A DNA stretch of 64,000 nt from Caballeronia catudaia. Its GTDB lineage: Bacteria > Pseudomonadota > Gammaproteobacteria > Burkholderiales > Burkholderiaceae. Below are positions 17,290 through 26,350 of this stretch, piece after piece (position 1 is the stretch's first letter; every line of letters starts with the position of its first letter). Below the pieces are notes generated by a model that did not search any database, had not been told where the DNA came from, and saw only the letters and a program-made list of their open reading frames with translations. The stretch lies in assembly GCF_001544755.2 (NCBI RefSeq), contig NZ_FCOF02000013.1:1-64000 (forward strand), in the 5' to 3' direction. A program made the translations under genes and the position numbers.

Positions 17290-18624
17290 TCACGCACGGC
17301 GCAATGAACGGAAGCTCTCGCGAACCTCGATCGTAAAGGCTTGCGGCTGCTCCCATGCCGCGAAGTGCCCGCCCTTCGGCAGACGGTTGTAGTGGATCAG
17401 CTTCGGATACGCCTTTTCGGTCCAGCTTTGCGGCGCGGCATAGATCTCATCCGGAAACACGCTGACCGCGACCGGAATCGCGACATGCTTCGGCGCGAAG
17501 AAATTGAGCTTGTTCTCCCAATACAGCCGCCCCGATGAAACGCCCGTGTTCGTGAGCCAGTAGAGCGTGATGTTATCGAGGATGTCGTCGCGTGACAGTC
17601 CTTCGCTCTTGCCATCGAACACGCGCGCGATGAGCGCCTGGCTCGCTGCGTCGTGATCGATCATCCACGCGGCGAGGCCGATTGGCGAATCCTCGATGCC
17701 GTACAGCGTCTGCGGCCGGTTCGCCATTTCCTGCGCATAGCCGAGACCGTGCTTGTAGAAGAAGTCGAGTTGATCGAATGCGTGCTTCTCGTCCGCCGAA
17801 AGGCTCGCCGGCGCGGGTTCTCCGAGCTTGAGCGCGTTCGCGATATCGTCCGGCACGGTCGCCGGCATGTTGGTATGCATGCCGAGGAGTTCCGGCGGCG
17901 CGACGAGCGCCATCTGCTCGGTCACCGCATTGCCCCAGTCGCCGCCCTGCGCGACGTATCGCGTATAGCCGAGACGCTTCATCAACGCGATCCACGCACG
18001 CGCGATGCGCTGCGGGTCCCAGCCGGTCGCAGTCGGCTTTCCTGAGAAGCCGTAGCCGGGCAGCGAGGGAATCACCACATCGAATGCGTCGGATGCGCTG
18101 CCGCCGTGCGCCGTCGGATTGACCAGCGGATCGATGATCTTCAGTTGCTCGATGATCGAACCCGGCCATCCGTGCGTGACGATCATCGGCATTGCGTTCG
18201 GATGTTTCGAGCGAACGTGGATGAAGTGAATGTCGAGGCCATCGATTTCGGTGACGAAGTTCGGCACCGCGTTCAATCGCGCTTCGACCTTGCGCCAGTC
18301 GTAGCTCGTTCCCCAGTAACGCGCGAGCTGTTGCATCGTCGCGAGTTGAACGCCTTGCGAGGCATCGGCGACGGTTTCGCGTTCCGGCCATTTCGTCGCT
18401 TTGACGCGGCGCTTCAGATCGGCGAGCTGCGCATCCGAAGCATGGACGCGAAGCGGGCGAATGGCGGTTTTGTCGCCGGCTTTGACTTGCACGATGCCGG
18501 CCGCGCTGTGAGCCGGCTCGTCGGCGAATGCGAGACGCGCGAACGCGCCGGCGGCAAGTGTCGCCGCCGCGACGCCGATGAAATGGCGGCGCGAGGGCGT
18601 GCTGATGGAAGCATCGTTGGACAT
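17290..18624 (-). CDS. Epoxide hydrolase with Tat signal peptide
   Basis: A 444-residue alpha/beta hydrolase. The N-terminus has a twin-arginine signal (SRRHFIGVAAATLAAGAFA) pointing to export in folded form. An epoxide hydrolase N-terminal domain follows (about 50-165), then the core with oxyanion HGWPGS, nucleophile Asp in QGGDWGNAV and catalytic His in KGGHFAAWEQP. The enzyme would add water to an epoxide via an ester intermediate. It has its own upstream region of about 200 bases, so is probably not part of the permease operon. The substrate is unknown. Periplasmic location is unusual but shared by many related Burkholderia proteins. Confidence 0.88.
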   Translation of the reverse strand: MSNDASISTPSRRHFIGVAAATLAAGAFARLAFADEPAHSAAGIVQVKAGDKTAIRPLRVHASDAQLADLKRRVKATKWPERETVADASQGVQLATMQQLARYWGTSYDWRKVEARLNAVPNFVTEIDGLDIHFIHVRSKHPNAMPMIVTHGWPGSIIEQLKIIDPLVNPTAHGGSASDAFDVVIPSLPGYGFSGKPTATGWDPQRIARAWIALMKRLGYTRYVAQGGDWGNAVTEQMALVAPPELLGMHTNMPATVPDDIANALKLGEPAPASLSADEKHAFDQLDFFYKHGLGYAQEMANRPQTLYGIEDSPIGLAAWMIDHDAASQALIARVFDGKSEGLSRDDILDNITLYWLTNTGVSSGRLYWENKLNFFAPKHVAIPVAVSVFPDEIYAAPQSWTEKAYPKLIHYNRLPKGGHFAAWEQPQAFTIEVRESFRSLRRA

Positions 18625-18826
18625 ACATGACTCCTGTATTCATGAACGGGGAGGAGCGATGTGTGCCGCGATGGTTTTATGTTGTTTTGCTCGTAGTCAG
18701 ACCGTCACCGCCTCGGTGCGCCGCGATGGCTTATCGCAGCAGGTGACGGCATTATGTGCATGTGCACAAACCCGGTAAAGACAGGCGCGAGTACAAGACT
18801 TTTGTCGAGCGGGAAAGAGTGCGGGA

Positions 18827-20242
18827 TCAATGCGCGGCATCCGTCGCCACGCGCATTTGCCTGCGCCGATAGACCGTGTCCCGCGATGCGAGCCAGTAAT
18901 ACACCGGCGACGTCAGCAGCAATCCGACGACCCACGACAGATCCGCACCGTCGAGATACTTCGGCACGGGGCCGGCGTACATCGGCGTGTTCATGAACGG
19001 AATCTGCACCGCGATGCCGATCGCATACGCAATCAACGCCTGCGGATTGAAACGGCCATAGATGCCGCCATCCACCTGAAAGATCGACTGGATATCGTAT
19101 TTCCCTTTGTGAATCACATAGAAGTCGATGAGGTTGATCGCGGTCCACGGCACCAGCACGACGAGCAGCGCGAGCACGAGATCGACGAGATTCGCGACGA
19201 AGTTGGTCGATGCGCCGATCGCGCCATAGCAGCACGCAATGAGAATGACGACCGATAGCACCGCGCGCGACTTCGCCGTGGGAATCCAGCGATATGCGAA
19301 GGTCTGCAGCGACGTGATCACCGCGAGCACCGCGCCATAGAGGTTCAGCGCGTTATGGCTGATCACGCTCAACAGGAACAACACGAGCATCGGCAAGCCG
19401 AGCGGACCGGTGGCGAGCTTCACGGCGTCCATCGCGTCGACGCCGGGCGGCACCGCCAGCACCGCGACCGCGCCGAAGACGAACGCGAGCGTCGAGCCGA
19501 TCGCGCAGCCGAGATACGTCGCCCAGAACGTCGATGCGACGCGCACGTTGGCCGGCAAATAGCGCGAATAGTCGGAGACGTACGGCGCGAATGCGATCTG
19601 CCACAGCGCGGAAAGCGAGACCGTCGCGAGCCAGCCAGCGAAGTCGAAGCCGCCGCGCGTCAGAAAATCGCTCGTCGAGATATGCGTGAAGATATACCCG
19701 AAGCCGACGAAAATGCCGATGCCGAGCACCCACGTCCCGATGCGGTTCAGGATATGAATGAAGCGATATCCGATGATGCCGATCAGTCCCGATCCGACCG
19801 CGCCGATCACGATGCCCACCGGCACCGATACCGAGTTCTCGATCCCATGCAGCGACTTGCCTGCCAGCACGATATTCGACGCGAAGAAGCCGACATACAT
19901 CACGCCCGCTATGACAGTGACGAGCAGCGCGCCCCACGAGCCGAATTGCGCGCGGCTCTGGATCATCTGCGGAATGCCCATCTGCGGGCCCTGCGCGGAA
20001 TGCAGCGCCATCAGCACGCCGCCGACCGCCTGCCCGACGATGATCGCGACGATGCCCCACAACAGATTCAGATGGAAGATCTGCACGCCGAGCGCGCCCG
20101 TCACGATCGGCAAGGGCGCGATGTTGCCGCCGAACCATAGCGTGAACAGATCGCGCACTTTCCCGTGACGGTCTTCGGGCGGCACATAGCCGATCGTGTG
20201 CTTCTCGATCAATGGAGAAGCGTTGCGTTGCGCAGTAGTCAA
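18827..20242 (-). CDS. NCS1 family permease (purine/cytosine/allantoin type)
   Basis: A 471-residue inner-membrane transporter with about 12 hydrophobic segments. The NCS1 family imports nucleobases, allantoin, hydantoins, thiamine precursors or similar compounds. Typical parts are the N-terminal PEDRHGKVRDLFTLWFGGNI and the conserved helix around APYVSDYSRYLP. The start codon is TTG at 20242, chosen because AGGAG sits 6 bases ahead and no better start exists. It is the last gene of the minus-strand amine cluster (80 bases after the ArgE-type gene) and is the likely importer for that pathway. Confidence 0.88.
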   Translation of the reverse strand: MTTAQRNASPLIEKHTIGYVPPEDRHGKVRDLFTLWFGGNIAPLPIVTGALGVQIFHLNLLWGIVAIIVGQAVGGVLMALHSAQGPQMGIPQMIQSRAQFGSWGALLVTVIAGVMYVGFFASNIVLAGKSLHGIENSVSVPVGIVIGAVGSGLIGIIGYRFIHILNRIGTWVLGIGIFVGFGYIFTHISTSDFLTRGGFDFAGWLATVSLSALWQIAFAPYVSDYSRYLPANVRVASTFWATYLGCAIGSTLAFVFGAVAVLAVPPGVDAMDAVKLATGPLGLPMLVLFLLSVISHNALNLYGAVLAVITSLQTFAYRWIPTAKSRAVLSVVILIACCYGAIGASTNFVANLVDLVLALLVVLVPWTAINLIDFYVIHKGKYDIQSIFQVDGGIYGRFNPQALIAYAIGIAVQIPFMNTPMYAGPVPKYLDGADLSWVVGLLLTSPVYYWLASRDTVYRRRQMRVATDAAH

Positions 20243-20322
20243 AGTCGTCTCCTGTTTGCGCGCGGCAAAGCGAATCCCTGACGCGCGAGGCGTCGTCGGG
20301 ATTGCTCAGGCGCTTGAAGAAA

Positions 20323-21486
20323 TCAGGCTTTCGTTGAGAGATGGTCCGCGAGTCTTAGCAGCATCGCGTCGCAATCGCGAAGTTGTTCGACGGTCACGTA
20401 CTCGTCGGGCTTATGGCCCTGATCCATGCTTCCGGGGCCGCATACGATCGTCGGAATGCCGGCCTGGTCGAAGAGACCGCCTTCGGTGCCGAACGCCACC
20501 GTGCCGAATTCCGCCGATCCGCTCAATAGCGCGATGAGCCGCGCCGCTTCGCTGTCGGGCGATGTCGCCAGCCCCGGATACGCCGAAAGCGTCTCGACGC
20601 GAATGTCGGTGTCGGACTTCACCGCGCGCATCTTCGGCAGCAGCTCGGCGTGCGCGTAGGTTTGGAGATCGTCGGCGACCTTGTTCGCATCGAAGCCCGG
20701 CAGCGCGCGCACTTCGAAATCGAACTCGCATTCGGCCGGCACGATATTGAGCGCGCGCCCGCCCTTGATCATGCCCGTCTGCACGGTCGAATACGGCGGA
20801 TCGAAACGCTCGTCGCGATGCCCCGGTTCCGCCAGGCGCTCGCCGATCTCTTCCAGACGGTTGATGAGACGCGCCGCGTACTGAATCGCGTTGACGCCAT
20901 ACGGCGCATAAGCCGAATGGCACGGCGCGCCCTTCACGTGACAGCGCATCGCGAGCTTGCCCTTGTGACCGAGCACTGGCTTCAGCGCAGTCGGCTCGCC
21001 GATGAGACACAGCACCGGTTTGTGCGCGCGCTTTTCCAGCTCGGCGAGCATCGGTCTCACGCCGAGGCATCCGACTTCCTCATCGTATGAAAAAGCCAGA
21101 TGCACGGGCAGCTTCAGATCGCGTTGCAGAAACACCGGCACCGCCGCCAATACCGAAGCGAGAAAGGCTTTCATATCCGCAGCGCCGCGGCCATACAAGC
21201 GTCCGTCCCTTTCGGTGAGACGGAATGCGTCGACGGTCCACGGCTGGCCATCGACCGGCACGACATCCGTATGGCCCGACAACACGATGCCGCCACGATC
21301 GCGCGGTCCGATGGTCGCGAAGAGATTCGCCTTCGTGCGCTCCGGGTTATGAAACAGCTCGCATTCGACGCCGCATTTCGCGAGGTAATCGCGAATGAAC
21401 TCGATCAGTTCGAGATTCGAATCGCGACTGACCGTCGCGAAGCCGATCAAACGTTCGAGCAGAGCGCGGCTCGTCATCTCACTCAT
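20323..21486 (-). CDS. argE: ArgE-type M20 deacetylase/deacylase
   Basis: A 387-residue M20-family metallohydrolase similar to acetylornithine deacetylase. Metal ligands are visible in LSGHTDVVP (His), RGAADMKAF (Asp), the catalytic and ligand Glu pair in DEEVGCLG, and a late His in MDQGHKPDEYV. Its ATG overlaps the DUF1028 stop by 8 bases, so it is translated within the cluster. The catabolic setting suggests that it hydrolyses an N-acyl amino acid or similar amide made or imported by the pathway, rather than serving arginine synthesis (inference). The symbol denotes family, not proven substrate. Confidence 0.8.
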   Translation of the reverse strand: MSEMTSRALLERLIGFATVSRDSNLELIEFIRDYLAKCGVECELFHNPERTKANLFATIGPRDRGGIVLSGHTDVVPVDGQPWTVDAFRLTERDGRLYGRGAADMKAFLASVLAAVPVFLQRDLKLPVHLAFSYDEEVGCLGVRPMLAELEKRAHKPVLCLIGEPTALKPVLGHKGKLAMRCHVKGAPCHSAYAPYGVNAIQYAARLINRLEEIGERLAEPGHRDERFDPPYSTVQTGMIKGGRALNIVPAECEFDFEVRALPGFDANKVADDLQTYAHAELLPKMRAVKSDTDIRVETLSAYPGLATSPDSEAARLIALLSGSAEFGTVAFGTEGGLFDQAGIPTIVCGPGSMDQGHKPDEYVTVEQLRDCDAMLLRLADHLSTKA

Positions 21487-22165
21487 CGCCGGGCACTCCG
21501 TAGCTCGGCGCGGCAGTCGGATTCAACGCACGGGTCACGTAGTCTTGCATCTGCGGCTTATACGCTTGCCAAAGCGTTTCCAGCTTGCCGATGGGATCAT
21601 CGTCGGCCCAGTCGACACGCAGATCGACGAGCGGCCAGCTCATCTCGTCCGCGATCTTCAGCGCCGCAGAATGCACCGGCCCCGCTTCGCCGCCCGCCGC
21701 CATCGCCGCCTGCATGGCCGCGAGCAGACGGTCCGCGAGATGGCCGGACGCGTTCTCGAATGCGGGAATCATCGCGTCGATCACGTGGATGCCCGCGAGC
21801 ATGTTGCCCGCCGCGACGCACTGCTTTCCCGCGACCGCGTGATACGTGCCGAGCGCCTGCCTGCCGCTGAAAAACGCGGTGCGGCCTTGCGCATCGATCA
21901 CCGTCACTTGCCTATATTCGCGCCATTCGCTCCATTCGCTCGCGCCCAATGCGCGATCCAGCGCCGCTGAAGGATCGAGTTTCGCGTGCTCCAGATGATC
22001 GAGAATCTGCGGCCCGAGCGCGGGCAGCGTGACGTTCTGCGTCGCGACCGCGCCGATGCCCGCGCGCACCCACGGACAGCGCGCGCCCACCGCGATGCTC
22101 GATGAACTGATCGCGATGCCGAGCTGCCCCGTCCGTTCACATCGTCCGACGATAGAAAAAGTCAT
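21479..22165 (-). CDS. DUF1028 family protein (Ntn-hydrolase-like fold)
   Basis: A 228-residue protein starting MTFSIVGRC, with the DUF1028 hallmark SSSSIAVGARCPWVRAGIGA followed by VATQNVTLPALGP and GKQCVAAGNMLAG. Members have an N-terminal-nucleophile-hydrolase-like fold, and the enzyme activity is not established in what I know. The ATG at 22165 (family start) begins 4 bases after the Rid gene stop; an upstream in-frame start would overlap that gene. The gene sits between Rid and ArgE-type genes, which suggests amidohydrolase-type chemistry on a nitrogen compound (inference). Confidence 0.85.
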   Translation of the reverse strand: MTFSIVGRCERTGQLGIAISSSSIAVGARCPWVRAGIGAVATQNVTLPALGPQILDHLEHAKLDPSAALDRALGASEWSEWREYRQVTVIDAQGRTAFFSGRQALGTYHAVAGKQCVAAGNMLAGIHVIDAMIPAFENASGHLADRLLAAMQAAMAAGGEAGPVHSAALKIADEMSWPLVDLRVDWADDDPIGKLETLWQAYKPQMQDYVTRALNPTAAPSYGVPGDE

Positions 22166-22169
22166 GTCG

Positions 22170-22607
22170 TCATGCCTCGCGCGGCGTCCAGCCATCGGGG
22201 ATGACGGCGATCACGTCGATTTCCATCAGCCATTCCGGCTGGCCGAGCGCGACGACGGTCAGCCCCGTCGAAATCGGAAACACGCCCTTCAGCCACTTGC
22301 CGACTTCGCGATACACCGGCTCGCGAAAGCGCACGTCGGTGAGATACGTGGTCGTCTTGACGATGTGCGAGAGGTCGCTGCCCGCTTCTTCGAGCAATTG
22401 CTTCACGTTCTTCATCGCCTGCTCGGCCTGCGCGCGCGGATCGCCCAGCCCGACGAGATTGCCCGCGAAATCCGTGCCGATCTGACCGCGCACGTACACG
22501 GTATTGCCCGCGCGCACGGCCTGACAGAGGTCGTTGTCGAGCGTTTGATTCGGGTACGTATCCTTCGTGTTGAACATGCGGATACGCGTATGCGTAGGTT
22601 GGCTCAT
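22170..22607 (-). CDS. Rid family protein lacking the RidA arginine
   Basis: A 145-residue YjgF/YER057c/UK114-family protein. Recognisable parts are VYVRGQIGTDFAG, AEQAMKNVKQLLEEAG, IVKTTTYLTD and MEIDVIAVIP. In archetypal RidA the Arg that binds the carboxylate of 2-aminoacrylate lies in FPARS. The aligned segment here is FPIST, with Ser in place of Arg. It is therefore likely to belong to a Rid subgroup other than RidA and to act in a specific pathway, such as removing an imine or carbamate intermediate made by the adjacent flavin monooxygenase (inference). Confidence 0.88.
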   Translation of the reverse strand: MSQPTHTRIRMFNTKDTYPNQTLDNDLCQAVRAGNTVYVRGQIGTDFAGNLVGLGDPRAQAEQAMKNVKQLLEEAGSDLSHIVKTTTYLTDVRFREPVYREVGKWLKGVFPISTGLTVVALGQPEWLMEIDVIAVIPDGWTPREA

Positions 22608-22638
22608 CGATGCACCTTGCTTATGGATGGATTGCGTT

Positions 22639-23949
22639 TCAACTCACCGCGCTTTCGACGCGCTCGACGCCCCCGGCATTCGCGCGCTGTTGCGGCGCGT
22701 CGTAATACGCGAGGTATTTGCGCTGCGTGACGATGTGGTCGGCGATATGCTTCGCGTCGTGCCACACGCCCCAGATGAACGCGGAGCCACGGCGCGAGAG
22801 CCACGGCAAGCCGAGGAAGTAAATGCCCGGCTCTTTGGCTACACCGCGTTGATGTTTCGGCTTGCCCTTTTCGTCGAAGGCATCGACTTGCAGCCAGTTG
22901 AAATCGACGGCATAACCCGTCGCCCAGATGATCGACGTGACGCCTTCCTTCGCGAGATCGAGCGAGAGAATGGGATGCGTCATGCATTCCGGATCGGCGG
23001 GAATGTTCCGCGCGTCGGGCTCTTCCGGCAGATCGAGGCCATTGCGGCGCGCATAAGCATCGGCGGCATCGAGCAGCGACAGATAGTTCTCGTCGCCGCG
23101 ACGAATGTTGTCCGCGAGATCGGCTTCGAACGTGACGGCGGCGCCGTCGAACGATTTTGTCAGTCCGACGAGCGTGATGCCCTGATGCGCGAGTCGCCTG
23201 AAGTCCACGGTATGACCGCCGCGCGCACCGCTCACCGCGATCGTCACGTGCTCGCGGCCGGGCTTCATGACTTCCGCGTCCCATTCGCCGAGCACGCCGA
23301 GCCACCAGCAGAAGTCGCGTCCGCGATAGCCGCGCGGCGGACGATCGTGCGCGCCCACCGATAAATACACGCGCCGGCCCGCGCGCTGCAATTCATCGGC
23401 GATCTGCACGCCCGACGATCCCGCGCCAACGACGAGCACGCCACCTTCGGGCAACTGCTGCGGATTGCGGTAATCGGCGGAATGAATCTGCGTGAGGCGT
23501 TCTGTGTCCGGCGCGATCGGCGGTATGACGGGACGCTGAAACGGCCCGGTCGCGACGACCACGCGATTGGCTTCGATCGTTCCGTCAGACGTATCGACGG
23601 TGAAGCCCGGCCGCCCCGCATTGCGCACGACCTTCCTGACTTCGACGCCGGTGCGGATGGGCGCATCGAACTTTCTTGCATAGTCGACGAAGTAATCCGC
23701 GACCTGTTCTTTCGATGCAAAACCGTCCGGGTCGAAGTCCGCGAATTCGAGATTCGGGAAACGATCGTGCCAGGCGGGGCCATTCGCGACGAGCGAATCC
23801 CATCGGCCGGTGCGCCAGCGTTCGGCGATGCGATCGCGTTCCAGCACGAGATGCGGCACGCCGAGCTTGCTCAGATGTTCGCTCATCGCGACGCCGGCTT
23901 GTCCCGCGCCGACCACGAGCGTGTCGATAGTCGTTGTTTCCACTGTCAT
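22639..23949 (-). CDS. Flavin-containing monooxygenase (FMO/NAD(P)-disulfide-fold)
   Basis: A 436-residue FAD- and NADPH-dependent monooxygenase. It has two dinucleotide motifs, VVGAGQAGVAMSEHL near the N-terminus and VLVVGAGSSGVQIADEL near residue 175, and the IIWATGYAVDFNWL segment near the C-terminus typical of FMO-like proteins. Family members oxidise N or S atoms or perform Baeyer-Villiger reactions. It is the first gene of the minus-strand cluster, divergent from LysR. The 17-bp motif at 23998-24014 lies about 50 bases upstream. Oxidation of an amine followed by Rid-assisted hydrolysis is a reasonable model (inference). Confidence 0.85.
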   Translation of the reverse strand: MTVETTTIDTLVVGAGQAGVAMSEHLSKLGVPHLVLERDRIAERWRTGRWDSLVANGPAWHDRFPNLEFADFDPDGFASKEQVADYFVDYARKFDAPIRTGVEVRKVVRNAGRPGFTVDTSDGTIEANRVVVATGPFQRPVIPPIAPDTERLTQIHSADYRNPQQLPEGGVLVVGAGSSGVQIADELQRAGRRVYLSVGAHDRPPRGYRGRDFCWWLGVLGEWDAEVMKPGREHVTIAVSGARGGHTVDFRRLAHQGITLVGLTKSFDGAAVTFEADLADNIRRGDENYLSLLDAADAYARRNGLDLPEEPDARNIPADPECMTHPILSLDLAKEGVTSIIWATGYAVDFNWLQVDAFDEKGKPKHQRGVAKEPGIYFLGLPWLSRRGSAFIWGVWHDAKHIADHIVTQRKYLAYYDAPQQRANAGGVERVESAVS

Positions 23950-23997
23950 GGCTATGTCTCCGTGATGCCTTCGTGAAAATCTACGCGCCCCGACAGA

Positions 23998-24014
23998 ATC
24001 CGAAAAATATATTT
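23998..24014. promoter_or_regulatory. Shared 17-bp motif, FMO side
   Basis: ATCCGAAAAATATATTT lies between the FMO gene and the lysR gene. Fifteen of 17 bases match the element at 25075-25091 in front of the Rieske oxygenase operon. An adjacent palindrome, ATGC-AAA-GCAT, occupies 24020-24030. The simplest reading is a binding site for the cluster's LysR regulator. Confidence 0.55.
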
Positions 24015-24103
24015 AAAAAATGCAAAGCATCGGATTTGACTATGCAATGATTTTTGAGCACTTCACAATGCGGCGGATCGGACCTTCAGGCTGAATCGAT
24101 CGT

Positions 24104-25030
24104 ATGGAAAGCCATCCTTTGCGCTATTCGCTGCGTCAGTTGCGCTATTTCGTCGTGACTGCGGAAGCCTTGTCATTCACCGCCGCGGCGAGAAGACTGC
24201 ATATCTCGCAGCCGTCTATCTCGACCGCGCTCGCGGATCTCGAAGCATCGTTCGGCGTGCAGCTATTCATTCGCCACCACGCGAGCGGCCTGTCGCTGAC
24301 GCAGGCGGGCCGCGATCTGCTCGGGCAAGCCCGCAATCTGCTGAAGATCGCGGAAGAACTGCAAATGGCCGCCAAGGAAATGGATGGCGGCATGACCGGC
24401 TCCATCGCATTGGGTTGTCTCGTGTCGCTTGCACCGCCGTTGATGCCGGGGCTCATCAGCCGCTTCACCGCCGGACACGCGGGCATTTCGTTTCGCACGG
24501 TGGAAGCGCATCAGGACGGTTTGCTGCGCGGCCTGCACGACGGCTCGCTCGATATCGCGCTGACATATAGCCTCGACCTCACCGAAGATATCGCATTCAC
24601 GCCGCTGCTTTCCTTGCCGCCGTATGCGATCCTGCCGAAGACACATCGGCTTGCGCGCGCGCGTAAAGTCTCGCTCGCCGACTTACTGCCCGAGCCTTAC
24701 GTGATGCTGGACTTGCCGCATAGCCGCGAGTATTTCGCCGCGCTCTTCGATGCGGTCGGCAGCCGTCCGGTGCCCGCGTTCCGTTCGTCTCAACCGGAAG
24801 TCGTGCGCGGCATGGTGGCGAACGGACTCGGCTATAGCATCCTCAATTTTCCGCTCAAATCGAATCGCACGGTGGACGGTGAAGACTTCGTGATTAAGCG
24901 CTTCAAGGACAACGTCAATGCGACGACGCTAGGCATCGCGCAGTCGCGCACGATGCGTCCGCGGCAAGTCGTGCATCGCTTCTCTTCGTTTTGCGAGACG
25001 TATATCCGGCGCCTGCATATCGATACGTAA
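24104..25030 (+). CDS. LysR family transcriptional regulator
   Basis: A 308-residue LysR-type regulator. The N-terminal winged helix-turn-helix is typical (LRQLRYFVVTAEALSFTAAA, then RRLHISQPSISTALADLE). Residues about 95-300 form the effector-binding domain, with an NGLGYSILNFP ending common in the amino-acid and amine catabolic group. It is divergent from the FMO operon and directly upstream of the Rieske/ABC operon, so it probably controls both arms. The inducer is presumably the substrate imported by the ABC transporter (inference). Confidence 0.9.
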   Translation: MESHPLRYSLRQLRYFVVTAEALSFTAAARRLHISQPSISTALADLEASFGVQLFIRHHASGLSLTQAGRDLLGQARNLLKIAEELQMAAKEMDGGMTGSIALGCLVSLAPPLMPGLISRFTAGHAGISFRTVEAHQDGLLRGLHDGSLDIALTYSLDLTEDIAFTPLLSLPPYAILPKTHRLARARKVSLADLLPEPYVMLDLPHSREYFAALFDAVGSRPVPAFRSSQPEVVRGMVANGLGYSILNFPLKSNRTVDGEDFVIKRFKDNVNATTLGIAQSRTMRPRQVVHRFSSFCETYIRRLHIDT

Positions 25031-25074
25031 CGGCGAAAGTTATCCGCGCTGCATAGGGAAAAGCTTTGCTTTGT

Positions 25075-25091
25075 ATCCGAAAACAATATTT
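25075..25091. promoter_or_regulatory. Shared 17-bp motif, Rieske side
   Basis: ATCCGAAAACAATATTT lies 101 bases before the Rieske oxygenase start and matches the element at 23998-24014 at 15 of 17 positions. GCTTTGC lies just upstream at 25063-25069, and its reverse complement GCAAAGC lies just beyond the first motif. Repeated sites at both arms of one cluster suggest joint regulation. Confidence 0.55.
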
Positions 25092-25192
25092 TGGCTGGCA
25101 AATTGGCTTGATAGATTGATGTCCATGTCAAGCGCAAACGCCTTGAAACCTTGCGTTGGCGCGCTTCCCGGCAATGAGACACGGAGGGCTTC

Positions 25193-26332
25193 ATGGCAAG
25201 CACGATCGCGGTGCAAACGCTCATCGGCGAGTTGCAGTCGAATTGCGAACGATCATTCAGCGATGCGCGCGCCATGCCGCCCGGTGTCTATACATCGCCC
25301 GAGTTTCTAAGCCTCGAAGAGCGCGAAATCTTCGAGCGCGAATGGCAATGCGTCGGCCGCGCGAGTTCCTTGAAAGAGCCCGGCGACTATCTGACGGCGC
25401 AGATCGGCGCGCAGCCCGTCGTCGTGTTGCGCGACGAACAGATGCAGCTCAAGGCGATGTCGAATGTATGCCTGCATCGCATGTCGGTGCTGCTCGAAGG
25501 GCGCGGCAACAAGCGCCGCATCGTATGCCCGTATCACGCGTGGAGTTATGGACTCGACGGCGAGCTGAGGGGCGCGCCGCTGATGGACCGGCAAGAAGGC
25601 TTCTGCAAGGAAAGCTATCGATTGCCCGCCTTGCGCTGCGAAGAATGGCAAGGCTGGATTTACGTCACGCTCGATCAAAACGCGCCGCCGGTGCATAAGC
25701 AGCTCGCCGAATTGAGCGAGCTCATTGGCGCGTATGGCATGACGGACTACATCGAAACTTTCTATGAAGAGCACGTTTGGGATACGAACTGGAAGATCCT
25801 TGCGGAAAACTTCATGGAAAGCTATCACTTGCCGATGCTGCATCGCGCAACGGTCGGGCCGCACTCGAAGCTCGAAGAAATGGAATGCCCGCCGGGTTAT
25901 CCCGCGTTCAACTATCACTGGATCACGAAGGAAGCGAGCCTGCCTATTGGCAACGCGCATCCGGATAACACGCGTCTCGCCGGTCACTGGCGCAAGACGA
26001 CCGCATTGCTCGCGATCTATCCGACGCATCTCGTCACGCTGACGCCGGGCTATTTCTGGTATCTCGTGCTGCAACCGCGCGGCGTCGGACGCGTGCATAT
26101 CCGCTTCGGCGGCGGGCTTGCGCCGGAATTCATCGCCGACGCAGAAGCCAACGCGCACATGACCACACTCAAAAAGCTGCTCGACGAAGTGAACGCGGAA
26201 GACAGGCGCGGCGTGGAAGCCGTGTTTCGCGGCGTGCATGCGCCGCTCGCCAAGCCCGGCAATCTGAGCCATCTCGAACGGCCGAATTACGACTTCGCGC
26301 GCTATATCGCGGCGAAGCTCGCACGGCATTGA
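25193..26332 (+). CDS. Rieske-type non-heme iron oxygenase, quaternary-amine type
   Basis: A 379-residue oxygenase alpha subunit. The Rieske 2Fe-2S ligands are Cys93, His95, Cys112 and His115. Mononuclear iron His ligands are His212 and His217 (YHLPMLH). The residue three before the first His is Glu209, where most family members have a bridging Asp; carnitine oxygenase CntA is known for a bridging Glu. The protein is most like choline, betaine, carnitine or stachydrine-type oxygenases that demethylate or cleave quaternary amines. A GGAGGG site precedes the ATG. No reductase is in this operon; the GbcB-like protein at 7963 is a candidate partner. It is followed 18 bases later by an importer. 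Confidence 0.88.
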   Translation: MASTIAVQTLIGELQSNCERSFSDARAMPPGVYTSPEFLSLEEREIFEREWQCVGRASSLKEPGDYLTAQIGAQPVVVLRDEQMQLKAMSNVCLHRMSVLLEGRGNKRRIVCPYHAWSYGLDGELRGAPLMDRQEGFCKESYRLPALRCEEWQGWIYVTLDQNAPPVHKQLAELSELIGAYGMTDYIETFYEEHVWDTNWKILAENFMESYHLPMLHRATVGPHSKLEEMECPPGYPAFNYHWITKEASLPIGNAHPDNTRLAGHWRKTTALLAIYPTHLVTLTPGYFWYLVLQPRGVGRVHIRFGGGLAPEFIADAEANAHMTTLKKLLDEVNAEDRRGVEAVFRGVHAPLAKPGNLSHLERPNYDFARYIAAKLARH

Positions 26333-26350
26333 AGACAGGACGCGATCACG

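Noticed and set aside
25095..25110. Second sigma-54 promoter, TGGCTGGCAAATTGGC, before the Rieske oxygenase gene
   Set aside because: The -12 element reads TTGG instead of TTGC and the -24 part deviates, so it fails the invariant GC requirement.
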